A DNA stretch of 64,000 nt from Lytechinus variegatus. Its lineage: Eukaryota > Echinodermata > Echinoidea > Temnopleuroida > Toxopneustidae. This document shows, in pieces, positions 1 to 12,100 of this stretch. The stretch is taken from positions 33,083,292 to 33,147,291 of the forward strand of contig NC_054753.1 of NCBI RefSeq assembly GCF_018143015.1, written 5' to 3'. Position numbers and translations under genes: made by a program. The stretch's first letter is position 1. Each line of letters begins with the position of its first letter. The notes beneath the pieces were generated by a model that worked only from the letters and a program-made list of their open reading frames with translations, ran no database searches and was not told the origin of the DNA.

Positions 1-488
1 ACCTGAAACTTGCACAAAATTTTCAGTGATGCTTGATTACTATTATGTCCAAGTTTCATGAATCAGATCCATAAACTTTCAAAGTTATGATGGGAATTCA
101 ACAGATATCCCCAATTCGGCCAAAGTTCATTGACCCTAAATGACCTTTGACCTTGGTCATGTGACGTGAAACTCATGTAGGATGTTCAGTGATACTTGAT
201 TAACCTTATGTCCAAGTTTCATGAACTAGGTCCATATATTTTCTAAGTTATGATGACATTTCAAAAACTTAACCACAGGTTAAGATTTCGATGTTGATTC
301 CTCCAACATGGTCTAAGTTCATTGACCCTAAATGACCTTTGACCTTGGTCATGTGACATGAAACTCTAATAGGATGTTCAGTAATACTTGATTAACCTTA
401 TGGCCAAGTTTCATGAACTAGGTCCATATACTTTCTAAGTTATGATGTCATTTCAAAAACTTAACCTCAGGTTAAGATTTGATGTTGA

Positions 489-528
<40 letters not shown>

Positions 529-573
529 GGAAAAGCGGCGCCTATAGTCTCACTTTGCTTCGCAGGTGAGACA
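1..573 (+). repeat. Tandem repeat family A (about 190-bp units) with terminal (GCC)n
   Basis: Units begin with a 'cattgaccctaaatgacc'-like phrase near 130 and 320, and a partial unit runs off the window start. Each unit contains TGACCTTTGACCT (141-153 and 333-345). The block ends in a GCC trinucleotide run (about 488-526) followed by 'aaaagcggcgcctatagtc' and 'caggtgagacaaaaa'. The same arrangement recurs at about 56785-57500 and 61670-62385, so this is a dispersed family with a fixed 3' end. No coding potential was recognised. The superfamily is unknown. Confidence 0.7.
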
Positions 574-831
574 AAAATGTCCAATGCTGATGCGCGCTTC
601 TGTCACAGTGCACCAAATTGACGCCTGTTGCCATGGTTATCAACGCTATTTTATTCATGAGTCTACTGATTTGAATAATGATTCCACTCTTCAGTGGACT
701 CATAGATAAAATAGCGACCTAGGGACGAGTTGCAACATCCATATCAATCTATTGTATTAATATATACTTAAAACTGCATTTATATTAAATGCAATAGTTA
801 CAAGCTGAAAACAAAAAATAAAAATAAAAAT

Positions 832-1107
832 GTGGAGCGTTGTGGCCCAGTGGATTAGTCTTCGGACTTTGAAACAGAGGGTCATGGGTTCGAATCCCAG
901 CCATGGCGTAATTTCCTTCAACAAGAAACTAATCCACAGTGTGCTGCACTCAACCCAGGTGAGGTAAACGGGTACCGATAGGAAGTAATTCCTTAAAAAG
1001 CTGTGTGCGCTATGAACGCCTAGCTTAGCCGGGTAATATAGCAGCGCCTTGAGCACCTAACAAAGTGGATATGTGCGCAATATAAATACCCTATATTATT
1101 ATTATTA
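832..1107 (+). mobile_element. tRNA-derived SINE, family 1
   Basis: The 5' part resembles a tRNA gene, with an A-box-like 'gtggcccagtggattag' and a B-box-like 'gggttcgaatccca'. It continues into a conserved body ('gtgctgcactcaacccaggtg') and a 3' tail 'gcgccttgagcac..aacaaagtgga' that ends in ATT repeats. Related copies lie at 12824, 15110, 17204, 22657, 59016 and 63904. The tail matches the 3' end of the LINE fragment at 3465-3844, which points to that LINE type as the mobilising partner. It is not a functional tRNA gene, because the acceptor stem is not closed. Confidence 0.85.
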
Positions 1108-1116
1108 AAAATTGCC

Positions 1117-1387
1117 GTCGGACCAGCAACTTTTCAGACATAGCCAGATTTACTGGACCTAAATGACCAGTAAAAATATATCAAACTGATACAAATGATA
1201 TTTGCTCCTCTTGTTTTTGGCTCTGACGTCTTTATAAAATGACTCTCTAAAATTGAGAAATGTCTCTCATGAATGATCAAATGTGTGGGTGTATTGTATG
1301 TTCTTTGAAACATATTTTCTTTTGGGGACTAGTAAATTTTAGGTTTGGACCAGTAAAAAATGAAAAAATGGGTATTACTGGTCCGAC
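1117..1387. mobile_element. Possible small inverted-repeat element (GTCGGACCAG ends)
   Basis: GTCGGACCAG at 1117 is matched by its reverse complement CTGGTCCGAC near 1378-1387. Further 'ggaccagtaa' motifs lie nearby at about 1355 and 1396. It lies directly after the SINE. No ORF is credible. The short terminal repeat makes this a weak call. Confidence 0.3.
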
Positions 1388-1564
1388 ATGAACAGGTTGG
1401 ACCAGTAGAAAAGAAGGGTTAGTGTGGAGTCCTGTTTTAAGATATCAATGCTGTGAAAATAGGGCCAAATCAACTTAGTAATGAGACTGCAAACTTATAC
1501 CATGTTTCTGCAATACAACAGCGTGTTGTACACTAGGTTTTTTTTGTACTTTGTCCATGTCAAA

Positions 1565-2140
1565 TGGCACCACCCGGGGGGGGGGGGGGGAGGGGGGGGC
1601 AATCGACAATAAAAGTGGTGGGGGTGTGTCGCGGGCAAGACAAAAAACAGGGGCCTTGGAGCGGGCTAATTGTAAAAAGGAGGGTCCTCGGAACTACATA
1701 TGTTTGGGAAAACGGGGGTCCTAGGAACGGATCGCCAACATGTGAGTGTGTATGCATCCCTATGGAATGGTCACGTGTGCATCATGCAGCTAGCGCGGTC
1801 TCCGCTGGGTGCGCTCGTGGAGAGCTGAGGCTATGGTCGGACAGCGCTCTGCGGCCGCTTTTCACCAAAATTGCAGCTCCTTGTAGCAGATCGATGCAAT
1901 CGGAACGGCGTAAAGAAAAATATGCGAAGCTTTGGAGCAGATTTCTTTCTTCTTTTTCTTGATATTAAAGAAAATGCTATGGTTTGGAGTGGCTTTCTTT
2001 GTTTTTTTTCTCAATAAGACAAAAATGCAATGCCTTGCAACGGAAATTTGAGTGTAAAAATGGGGGTCCCCTCCGCGGCACATACCCACTATGCAATTAT
2101 ATACCGTGCCCCCCCCCCCCCCCCCCCCCGGGCACCACTA
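1565..2140. mobile_element. Poly-G/poly-C-bordered repeat element
   Basis: The segment starts with 'ggcaccacccgggggg' and ends with a long C run followed by 'gggcaccac'. The borders are therefore related GC-rich sequences built around long mononucleotide runs, and the interior has no recognised protein. ORFs across it are low-complexity shadows. A non-autonomous DNA element is the simplest reading, but no target duplication could be assigned. Confidence 0.4.
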
Positions 2141-3464
2141 ATGCATGGAGCATTCAGTCATGCAGCTTCAGCTCCAGGACTGAACACTTGTGGATTGAAG
2201 CATGGTAGGCCCACAGAGTGTGCTAGACTATAAAGAGGGAGGTCCAGAATCAATGGGGAGAATGTTGAAAATTGGATTGAGCAGGCTAAAACTGCTCAAG
2301 TGGATCATGAATCCCCCTTTTGTTACAATCAAATTCTGAACCGGTAGAAAGTACTCAATAATTGATGGTATTGAGACGTATGTAGTTCAATAGATCATAG
2401 CTTTTAAGTCATCTTTAGGAAGGTAAAAACATAGCAATGTAAACATAGGATTGATCTCGGCATAACTATATATGGCAAGCTCCCTATCCTAACAGATGAA
2501 TTGATATCGTAACCGTGGTGATGGATCGAGTGCTGATCATGATTTCTAATTAATTAGCTGTGTGATAGAGCCAGATTATTTAGTGATTTAGGAAGAGTGT
2601 TAGGAACTGTAAGGTGGTAAAAAAAATGCAACTACAAGTGTTGGCAAGGAGTAGGTTTATACAAGCTCAGATGAATTAGGTACGATTTTTAAATATTGTG
2701 CATTTGCTCTTTTGTCCATCTTCCACCCCCTATTTTTATCAAGGCTTTCTCTCTCACTCTCTCTCTCTCTGGCCCCTTCTACTTTTTCGCTCTCAAATAA
2801 TTTCTCACAGCTTTTTTCTTCTCTTTCTCTCCCTTTCCTCATTTTTTTGTATCCATAAAGCTGCTTCAAATTTCACCTATTTTCTATGAATTTTGCCAAC
2901 ATGTCTTCATTAAAGGTACCCAAGGTCTTCTCTCATACTTCCCTCCTCCCAATTTCCTCTTTTACTCTACTACCAATCTCCAGCATCACTCAACGTTGCC
3001 ATGGCAGTCGCACATTTTCACTTCAATTCCAGAAATTGACTTGCGAGTTGCTCTTAGCAGTGTTCTTTCCAAAGCCGTCAAAAACCTGGTTGAATAATGA
3101 TGCAGTAACTTTCAAGCTTTCTTGATAATGAATATAGCTGACATCAAGAGAGCCATTAGATCAAAAACCTCAAAACCTACTTTCAAGAGTGGATTTTCTT
3201 TTTGTGACATGCCAGCTATTAGATGTTTCCAATGAATATATCAGGTTTCATGAGACATTCCTATAACTCTCTTCTGCTGCTTGCTGTCCATTGTTTTGAT
3301 GACAAGATGGAGGCTTTAAATGCAGTCACACAAGATAACACAGATCTCCACAATTATTTTCCAAGGGTCTTATGGGGGATGGGTCATGAAGATCAATTCA
3401 TAAACACTCCATCAAATTGGCATTGCATTTATGATATTTGTTAAGCCTTTATTTATATCTTATC
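2141..3464. other. No gene recognised
   Basis: A CT-rich stretch lies at about 2735-2850 ('ctctctctctctctctgg'), with otherwise ordinary AT-rich sequence. The short ORFs here (60-80 codons) have no recognisable domain and no splice context that would support them. Confidence 0.6.
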
Positions 3465-3844
3465 TTATATTCGCTGCACTGGCTCCCTATAAAAAAACAG
3501 ATTATCTTTAAGATTTTGTTACTTGCCTTTCATAGTATTCGTGGATCAGCACCACAATACAGTCTTTCATTTACCAATCACTACAGACCAGGCAGATCTT
3601 TGCGCTCATCCACCTCTGGCTTACTTGTCATTCCGAAAGTTTCAAAAACTTGGGGGGAAAGATCATTTGCTTTTGCATGCCCCACTTTGTGGAATAGCCT
3701 TCCTGAAGACATAAAAAAATGTACCTCTGTCGAAACTTTCAAAAATCTTCTAAAAACTTTGCTATTTAACTCTTAGCTCTTTATGCGCCTTGAGCACTCA
3801 ACAGAGTGGATTTGGCGCTTTACAAGTCTCATTATTATTATTAT
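3465..3844 (+). mobile_element. 5'-truncated LINE 3' end (CR1/L2/Rex-like C-terminus)
   Basis: The + strand encodes about 105 residues beginning 'LHWLPIKKQIIFKILLLAF', followed by 'GSAPQY', 'RPGRSLRSS', 'KTWGERSFAFACPTLWNSLP' and 'FKNLLKTLLF'. This is the characteristic C-terminal segment downstream of the reverse transcriptase in CR1/L2/Rex-type non-LTR retrotransposons. Everything upstream is missing, as is usual after incomplete reverse transcription. The stop is followed by a 3' tail with 'gcgccttgagcactcaacagagtgga' split over 3785-3810 and an ATT repeat end at 3830-3844. That tail is shared with SINE family 1. Confidence 0.85.
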
Positions 3845-5040
3845 ATTTTATGAAAAGACAATAAGAAATTTCACTTTCCTTCATTTCAAATCATCCCTAT
3901 ACCCTAATTAGTAGGAAAACCCATATTAATGCACAGAAAATAGAGATTTATAAATATGTGAAAAGCTAATGAGAGGGATAGCCAAGAATTTTTTGAAATT
4001 TATATCTTTACAAAGAGAAAATCCCTTAATAAAGATGGAAAATGTACAAATGCATCTGCCTTTTTTTAGAAGTCTGAAAACAATGATTAAAAAAAAACCC
4101 AAAAAAAAACATGTCCTTCCCATCTTTGGTTCACTATTGCTTGGGTAAAGTTACAGTTGTTTGGAATCAGGTCCACTACTTATGATAAAAAAGTTTGATA
4201 TTGATGTGTTCTTAATGCACACAATTTTTTTTTCTTCAAATATTCTTTTATTTGCATTTACAAACTGTCTAATGATAAGGTAGCAGCAAAATCAAAGAAC
4301 AAAGAATTATAAAAATGAATTTATTTGTATCTAGTTATCATTTCATTGAATATAGCTTGTCCTTTCCTTTCTTTTCACCAAAATAAAGATTTACAAAGAA
4401 ACTTGAAAAGAAAGAAAGACACGCCAACACAAAAGTTTACCCTTCTCTTTCAGATGCCCCTCCCCCTTCCTACCAGAGCATACCCCTAAGAAAATGTGAG
4501 ATCCTGCAGATACATGTAACAAATGACACCATTCATTTCCCATCCCCCATACATATATTATTTGATATCATTATTACCTACATGTAGCTAGATAAAAATG
4601 AGGGTGGCCTCTGTCAATAATTAGAAATAAAAAAAACAGGATGAAGCAGGGAGCACACCCCCAGCCCTTCCTTCTTACTCACAACCCCCCCCCCCCAAAA
4701 AAAAAAACGTTAACACCACCTTTTCCGTATTTTCTTTTAATTTGGGGATGAGAATTTTTTCTTTGGTTGCCAAAACCTGCTTTCATTTAAAAGAGAATTC
4801 TGAAAAAATATCCAAAAATATTTGTACCATCCCTTCCCTGCCACAAATTATTGGAATCCTGGATCCATGCCTGCATATAACTCTTGAAAAACGGACATGC
4901 TAAAACTCCAAATCCAGATCTAATAAAGTGAGAATAACCAGTAATCTTCAACTTGACTCTTACCAAGCCAAATTTATAACCTAAGGGTTTAAAGGTTCAA
5001 GTGGATAGTTGACCTCACATTAAAGGGCAAATCCATTATA
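3845..5040. other. No gene recognised
   Basis: AT-rich intergenic sequence. One poly-C to poly-A junction lies at about 4685-4707. There is no domain-bearing ORF and no clear repeat boundary. Confidence 0.6.
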
Positions 5041-5048
5041 TTTATAAT

Positions 5049-5050
<2 letters not shown>

Positions 5051-5087
<37 letters not shown>
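5051..5087. repeat. (TA)n microsatellite
   Basis: An uninterrupted TA dinucleotide run directly adjoins the left end of the inverted-repeat element that follows, as if the element had inserted into or beside the run. Confidence 0.9.
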
Positions 5088-5091
<4 letters not shown>

Positions 5092-5492
5092 CAGTATTTG
5101 GTACCCTGGGGTACCAAATAATAATCCGCCATTTTGTGGAATTATTTTATTTTTTGCGCTATACCCTGGGTTACCAAAAAATGTGTACAAGTATATTTTA
5201 ATGTTTTGTACAGATTTTTTTTCTTTTTAGTGATCTTATGTAACAATTAATGCATGCAAATGATAACTTTATTCTATTTGTTTACTATTATTGGCATTAG
5301 ATTGTATCAAAGAAAGGAAATAGGCGTTGTGATCATTGTCCCCATTCATTGTCATGATTGTCGCACCGATCGTACGACCGTGATCACCATGACAACAATG
5401 TAACTGTACACTATTACAACACGAGATGGCGCTGCACAACGCCGTACCCCGGGGTACTACGGTACCCCGTGTACGGCGTGGTGCATCATATA
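5086..5492. mobile_element. MITE-like element with GGTACC-rich inverted ends
   Basis: The left end 'atgatgcagtatttggtacc' pairs with the right end, whose reverse complement reads 'atgatgcaccacgccgtac'. Both ends carry further 'ggtacccc'-type palindromes (5099-5125 and 5448-5475). The internal sequence is non-coding. Both flanks are TA-rich, so the target duplication cannot be resolved. Confidence 0.55.
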
Positions 5493-8456
5493 TATGATTT
5501 CTTACAAACAGGAATGTAGGCCTACAGGAGAAAAATTCAGCAAAACAATAATGACATCAATATTTGGAACGTAACAAACTTTAATGACATTTCCTGTTAT
5601 GTAATGGACATGTACTCACTGGAGAAATTAAAAATATGAAAACGTTTAGGCCTATAATAACATGCGATTTTCTTGTTTCCCTTTTATAGTTTTTGTATAA
5701 ATGAACTTTGAGAAAAAAACTGCATAGATTATAATTTCTAGACAGTTATTTATAGTTGAGAATTTGATATGACACCCAAGAGCAGGTTACCAGCCATTAA
5801 GAGTCCAAATTAGGCCAGCTTCATAAATCACCACCCAGTTGGATACATTGTTATATTGAATTATTATGGCAACATCAAATTTTTATTTTTCAACTTTTCG
5901 CTTTTTTCCTCCCTATAGCTGCATATACACCCTTTAATCAAATCTCAAAGTTAAGAAGTTGTTAAGAGGCTGTTAAGAGGATTACCCCACTTGACTTATC
6001 AGCCTCTTAAGTGCATGTTAAGCACCCATTACTGCCTTCTATTCTAAACACTATTGCTAGATTGAAGATTAGCAAGGGAAAAGTTAACACCCATTTGTAT
6101 TTTGTAAATGGCTTCTCTATCATACGCCCACTGTGTACGCCAGTTTCTACTTCATTTTGGAATTTTAATCCCCTTTAATAACGCAACATAAATTCACATC
6201 CTATTAGGACATATAAAAGTACAAAACAATATCAAAATCATAAAATTCATGATTGCATTTATATTTTTGGAAATGATGCCTAATATTTCCTTCAATTGTT
6301 TTTTTTACCAAAATTTCATATTCATGAAAAAGGAAATTTAACCCCCAAAAAGCGTTTATTTGGGGGGGTTAACCAAGTATGATAAAATTAAATACAGTTA
6401 CTGAAATAAAATATATAATTGGAATAGACTTTAATAAACAAATACAGTTACTGAAATAAAATAAATAATTGGAACATTGCGGTAGGATTCAGAAGAATTG
6501 TCAAATACACTAAAAAATGGAAGATCGTTGGCTTGTAGCTTTTTTTTAAGGTATATCGCCATAGCAAAAATCATATTTGAGCATTGACTATATATATAAA
6601 GCAAGAATGAATATGCACCAATCCAAAATCAGATTTCCACACGAACAACACGATACCAACTTGGAAGACAAAAATGTTAAGTTTATAAAATGTTAAATTC
6701 TCTTTTCATTATCTTTGTCTTCAAAATTTAGGTGTCATGAATTGTATTCTTGTTTCAAGAAAAGAAAATAATGTTTGAAAAATTGAATTACCATTATAAG
6801 AATAAAAGTAAATAATAATCTTTAAAATCTTAATGGGGCTACAAGTTGGGCTGCCCTCACTCTCTCTCTCTCTTCCCTTCTTGAATTTTTAAAGGAAAAT
6901 CAAATTTGGATATTATGGTCATAAAATCAGATGTGCATGTGCAGAGAGCAAGTGGAAATAAGCATATAACTTGGTGAGGAATATTTAGAATCCATCATAA
7001 TTGATTTCATTTTGAGGAGGGGGGGGGAGTACATGACTGATAGATCACTTCCTTCAATGCTTCCCTCTGAATATTCCAATCTACAGATTCTTAGTAACAG
7101 AAGGTCTTTAAATTGCCTCTTTTTGCTTGGTGTAAACTCCCTCCTGGCTCTCAACTAACATTGATAGAGGCACGTTCCCATCAGTCCAAACAAGCTTTAA
7201 TTCAAGATAAGAGCATGAATTAAAAGTGCCTCTCAAGAAAATGTGAATGTGATGTTCAGCAGAGGTGTGTTTTCATTACGAACCTGTTTGCTCTGGATCC
7301 AGGAATTACCTGTACAAAGTCTTTCAGCATGACTAATTTAAGAAGTCTTAATAATAGCCCTGCTATCTAAAATAAAAATAAAAAAAGAGACAGGTACAGT
7401 ACTACTCAAAACAATTAAGTGGTGGATTTTTATGTATAGATGTATAATCTTTTATAAACAATTTCTAAATTAAGATATGGAATAGCTTCAAATGTACTCT
7501 GCTTGATTGTATAGGGTTTTAAATTTTCAAGTACACAAGTACAATTGGATATTCTTAATATCCAATTGCACAAATAGTTATTATTCATAGACCAAACTCT
7601 TAAGCAAATTATGAGGCACTATCAGGGCATTATTTTATGACTACTTGAAATAAAAACACTGGCAATTCACAATTATGTAAGATATAAAGCTCGAGTATAT
7701 GCTGATATTAATTAGCCACACCAAGACTGTATTTATAAACTTTCCCAAAATAAACATTTTCCTACACTCGATATAAAAAAGAAACACAAATTTGTGCAAT
7801 TCAAAAGGCTTGTCAAATCTTATCATCTGCCCAAAGTTCCCAGAAATGCCTTTTGAAACCTTAATTCTACAGATACCCCTAGAGGAGTTTAAAAGAAATT
7901 AGAAATCAATTTTAAGAAAATATTTGGTCACAAAATTAATAATAATTAACACTTGTGGTTAATTGTAAATGATTGCTGCTCTGTTTCTTGGAAACAGAAA
8001 ATATAATCCTATTGGTTTAAGTTTTCATGAATTAATCAATTAATTATAATCAATGTAATGCTGACATATTTCATGCCATATCTTCTTTATACCTCATGCT
8101 TAAAACATGGGCAAATGAAAGTATGCCTTAATTCATCTTAAATCAGGCCAAGTGATCACTTCCAGTATGTAATTCACATAGGAAATAAACAAAGGTCATA
8201 GGATGAAACATAAATGTATTGAGTGCATCCATCAGTATCTTCAGAAATGTTCATTCATTACTAAGGAATGTTTCCTTTCACAGTTCTACAAATAATACTG
8301 AAGCAAACTAAGGACCTGTAAATGCATTGTAATTTGTAAAATGGAGTTTTTGCATTTACAGAAAATCAAGAAAAGTTAATATAATTCTTTACACTGTGTC
8401 ATTCAAAAAGGGCATATAGGAGTTCCTAGCAGTATACAAATAATGAATGTTTATGA
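5493..8456. other. No gene recognised; AT-rich sequence
   Basis: No conserved protein and no clear transposon ends were found. The only structured feature is the short direct repeat listed at 6391-6475. Short ORFs at 6927-7154 and 7641-7826 have no domain and are not supported. Confidence 0.6.
6391..6475. repeat. Two-copy direct repeat, 50-bp period
   Basis: 'aatacagttactgaaataaa' begins at 6391 and again at 6441, each time followed by 'ata(t/a)ataattggaa'. This is a local tandem duplication. Confidence 0.85.
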
Positions 8457-8579
8457 GTGCAATGGAAATACCGGGAATACTTCATGAGGTGAAAGATAAA
8501 ATGATCCATTTGAGGCAAAGCCAAGTTGAATGGATCATTATTTCATCTTTCACTGAATGTAGTATTCTGTCCATTGCAC
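8457..8579. mobile_element. Short palindromic element (GTGCAATGGA ends)
   Basis: The 123 bp fold almost completely on themselves. The left arm 'gtgcaatgga..aatact..gtgaaagat..aatgatccatt' is mirrored by the right arm ending 'attctgtccattgcac'. Part of the same end sequence recurs at 12259-12300 inside the right end of the large foldback. It lies just outside the left end of that foldback. Confidence 0.6.
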
Positions 8580-8759
8580 AAATGAAAAAATCATTCATTA
8601 TTTGGTATATATGACACCTAAAGTTGTTTTTTTCATATAGTATCCCGTAATTAGTAACCATCTGGAATAAAATTATTGGAAATGGTTTTTTGACTGATTT
8701 GAGTAGGTATGGGTGTCAACATTTACCAAAAAAAAGTTAGGAGGAATACGGGTTGGGGA

Positions 8760-9500
8760 AAGTGTTTTTTTTCAAGGTCAAAGGTCAATGACCTTTTCAT
8801 ATATACTGTATAATGGTATCTCTGAGATGGAAAGGCGCAGGTTGGTGATAATGGTGTCAAAATGCACAAATTCTTACAACAATATCAAATAAAATGAAAT
8901 TAAGTACCCAGAATGCACATTAAACGAAAACTTTCAAGGTCAAAGCCTTTCAAAGGTCATTGACCTTTTTTACATTATATACCATATACGATATAATGGT
9001 ATCTCTGAGATGAAAAGGCGCAGGTTGATGATCTTGGTGTCAAAATGCACGAATTCTTACAAGAAGATCAAATGAAATAAAATCAAGTAAATTCAGTGCT
9101 CATTCACCTATGAAATTCAAGATCAAAACCTTTCAAAGGTCAATGACCTTTTTTACACTATACATGTATACCATATACGGTATAATGGTATCTGTGAGAT
9201 GAAAAGGCGCAGGTTAGTGATCTTGGTGTCAAAATGCAGAGTTTCTTACAGGAAGATCAAATAAAATGAAAATAAGTACCCAGGGTGCATATTAATCCAT
9301 AAAGTACAAGGTCAAAGATTAATGACCTTTTTACATAGGTTATTTTTATCGTATAATGGTATCTCTGAGATAAAACACTGCGTGTTGGTGATTTTGGTGT
9401 CAAAAAGCAATTTTTGCAAGAAGATAAAAAGGCACAAAATAATATTAAAGAATTATCCTTCACCTTTGATATCCAATGTCAAAGGTCAAAAGTTAATAAA
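8760..9500. repeat. Left-arm tandem array, about 180-bp units
   Basis: Units are marked by 'ggtcaatgacctttt' near 8783, 8955, 9140 and 9320, each followed by 'ataatggtatctctgagat', 'aaggcgcaggtt' and 'ggtgtcaaaatgca'. Spacing is about 175-190 bp. The right arm carries the matching array in inverse orientation. Confidence 0.85.
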
Positions 9501-11364
9501 TATTGATATATCCATTCATGATTCCCAAAAAAGAAATTAATCCATTATATTCACATTTTTTGTGAATAATAGAAAGAAAAATAGCTATTTGTAATGAAAA
9601 CTTGGATGTTTAATAATTTCACTTTGAAATAAGGATAAATAATGGCCATGAAAAATATATTTAGGGGTTAGAGGTCAATGAACTATGTAAAAAACGGCTG
9701 GAAATTTAAGTAAATAGGTCGATAACTTGATTGTGGCATGTAGGTATATAGTGATTCTGATGGGGAAAAGACTCACCTGCGTGGAAAATGAACAGAAATT
9801 TAATAGTTGATTCCTGGACCAATGATGATGTCAAAATACAAGTTCGAGGTGAAATTTAAATCAAATAGCACTCTTTAATATATACTGTAGTAATGCATTG
9901 CCAAAAGTGTAAAAAAAAATCATGTATGATATAATTTGAAATGGTGAAGTTGTCTAAAGTAGCAGCATTTAGATATGCATTTTATAAATCTAAATCAAGG
10001 TACTAATTTCTCTGTAGCAATATTTCACTAACCTCAAATGCTACAATCAATACTATATACTATAACTTAAGCTGTAAATGGAAAAGATAGGCATCATCCA
10101 AGAACATTTTCATATAGCCAGGGACAATGATGAAGAATTGAAATAAGGCAATCATTAGAGCTGCAGCTTTTGTCATAGTAAATGCAGTTAAGTGTCTCAA
10201 CTTCAGCAAAGAGTAATCAAACTCTTGGAAACCTTCTGACATTTTCAGGACTTTGATCTGGCCCATTCAATGAAAGCCTTATGTTCTGTCAAGGGATAAC
10301 ATACCAGGATCTATATTATTACTGATATGTTGCACAGCTTGATCCTCAAGAACTGGAAGTGGTGCTGTAGGAGTGTTATTAGGTCAATGGATGTGTACTT
10401 GTAAGCTATTATCTCCTTTTGAATTTCATTACTATGCATGATAACAATCAGTTGTTCTGGACCAAATACATGATCCTTGTACAAACTGATACCTAGTAGA
10501 AATAGCATCATGGGTGACCTACGGCAGCTAGAGAGCAGATATGAAGTTTTGTCATGCAGCATTAGCATCTCAAGAGATTCTGGCAGCTCGCAATGAGAGG
10601 TAATTAATAATAATACGGGAATTCATCTTTGTTAAAGTTGAGATACATGCCATTTACTATGACAAAAACTGCAGCTCTAATGATGGCCTTCATTTCATCT
10701 TCATCGTCATCCCTCTGCTGTTTGGAAATGCTCTCAGATGATGCTAGCTGTGACATGAGATTTAGACCTATCCTATCCATTTTCAGAAGATTAAGCTAAT
10801 GAGATGAATGGACTATCGCTGGAGAGAAAAAGACACGACAACCTTGATTTAGATATTATGATGCATCAAATTTCAAATTGTATAATCCATTTCATTTTTT
10901 ATTGCTTTTGGAAATGCATCGCAGTATATGAAGAAGTGTTATTTGGTTATCACCTTTTTAAAACTTAATTTCCACTGATATTTTGGAAAGAGTTCATTGA
11001 CCTCTGACCCCTAAATACATTCTCCATGACCTTACTTCAGACTGAAATTATGAAACCTCCATGTTTTCATTACAAATTAGCCATCTTTATTTACATTATC
11101 ACAAATATGAACACATAGGATAAATGTTTTGTTATTTTTATGTCATACAGATTATACACACACACACACACACACACATATAAATGTATGTTTGTATATA
11201 TATATGGATATATAATATTTCATCTGAACTTGGAATTCAAGGGTGAAACAATATTCTGTATACTGATTTTGGTGTTGTTTAATCTACTGGTACAAATCTT
11301 TGCATTTTGGCACCAAGATTACGAACCTGTGATGTTTTATCTCAGAGATACCATTATCATTATC

Positions 11365-12100
11365 TTATGTTAAAAAGGACATTGACCTTTGTCCTTGAAT
11401 TTTAAAGGTGAATGTAAATTCTTGATGCTTAATTTTATTTTATTTAATCTTCCTGTAATAATCTGTGTATTTTGACACCAAGAACACCAACCTTCGCCGT
11501 TTTATCTTTATACCATTATATAATAATTATGGTATATAATGTATAAAAGGCCATTGACCTTTGGCCTTAAATTTTATGGGTGAATGTGCATTCTATAGGT
11601 ACTTAATTTTATTTCCCTTGGTCTTCTGGTCAGAATCTGTGCATTTTGACACCATGATCACCAACCTGTGCCTTTTCATCTCATAGATACCACTATACAG
11701 TATGGTAAATATAATGTAAAAAGGTCATTGACCTTTTAAAACCTTTGACCTTAAATTTCATTGGTGAATGTCAATTCTAAGTACTTGAATTCATTCTATT
11801 TTATCTTCTTGTAAGAATCTGTACATTTTGACACCATGATCACCAGCCTGTACCTTATCATCTTAGAGATACCATTATGCAGTATGGTATATAATGTAAA
11901 AAAGGTCATTGACCTTTGAAAGGCTTTGACCTTGAATTTTATCGGTGAATGTGCATTCTAGGTACTTAATTTTATTTTATTTTATATTCTGGTAAGAATT
12001 TGTGCATTTTGACACCATTATCACCAACCTGCACCTTTCCATCTCAGAGATACCATTATACAGTATATATGAAAAGGTCATTGACCTTTGACCTTGAAAA
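11365..12100. repeat. Right-arm tandem array, about 180-bp units
   Basis: These are inverse-orientation units of the same family, marked by 'cattgacctttg' or a close variant near 11379, 11553, 11736, 11908 and 12080. Intervals are about 172-183 bp. Each contains 'gcattttgacacca', the complement of the left-arm motif. Confidence 0.85.

Noticed and set aside
840-915. Possible tRNA gene in 'gtggcccagtggattag'
   Set aside because: Same reasoning; it is the head of SINE family 1, repeated many times in the window.
1564-1962. 132-codon + strand ORF starting in a G run
   Set aside because: Translated homopolymer and repeat-element sequence with no domain.
8760-9500. CRISPR-like array
   Set aside because: Units are about 180 bp and similar throughout, with no short repeat/unique spacer pattern, and the genome is eukaryotic.
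10060-10568. - strand ORFs in the foldback centre as a possible transposase
   Set aside because: Under 90 codons each, with no catalytic or DNA-binding motif. Similarity between arms follows from the DNA palindrome.
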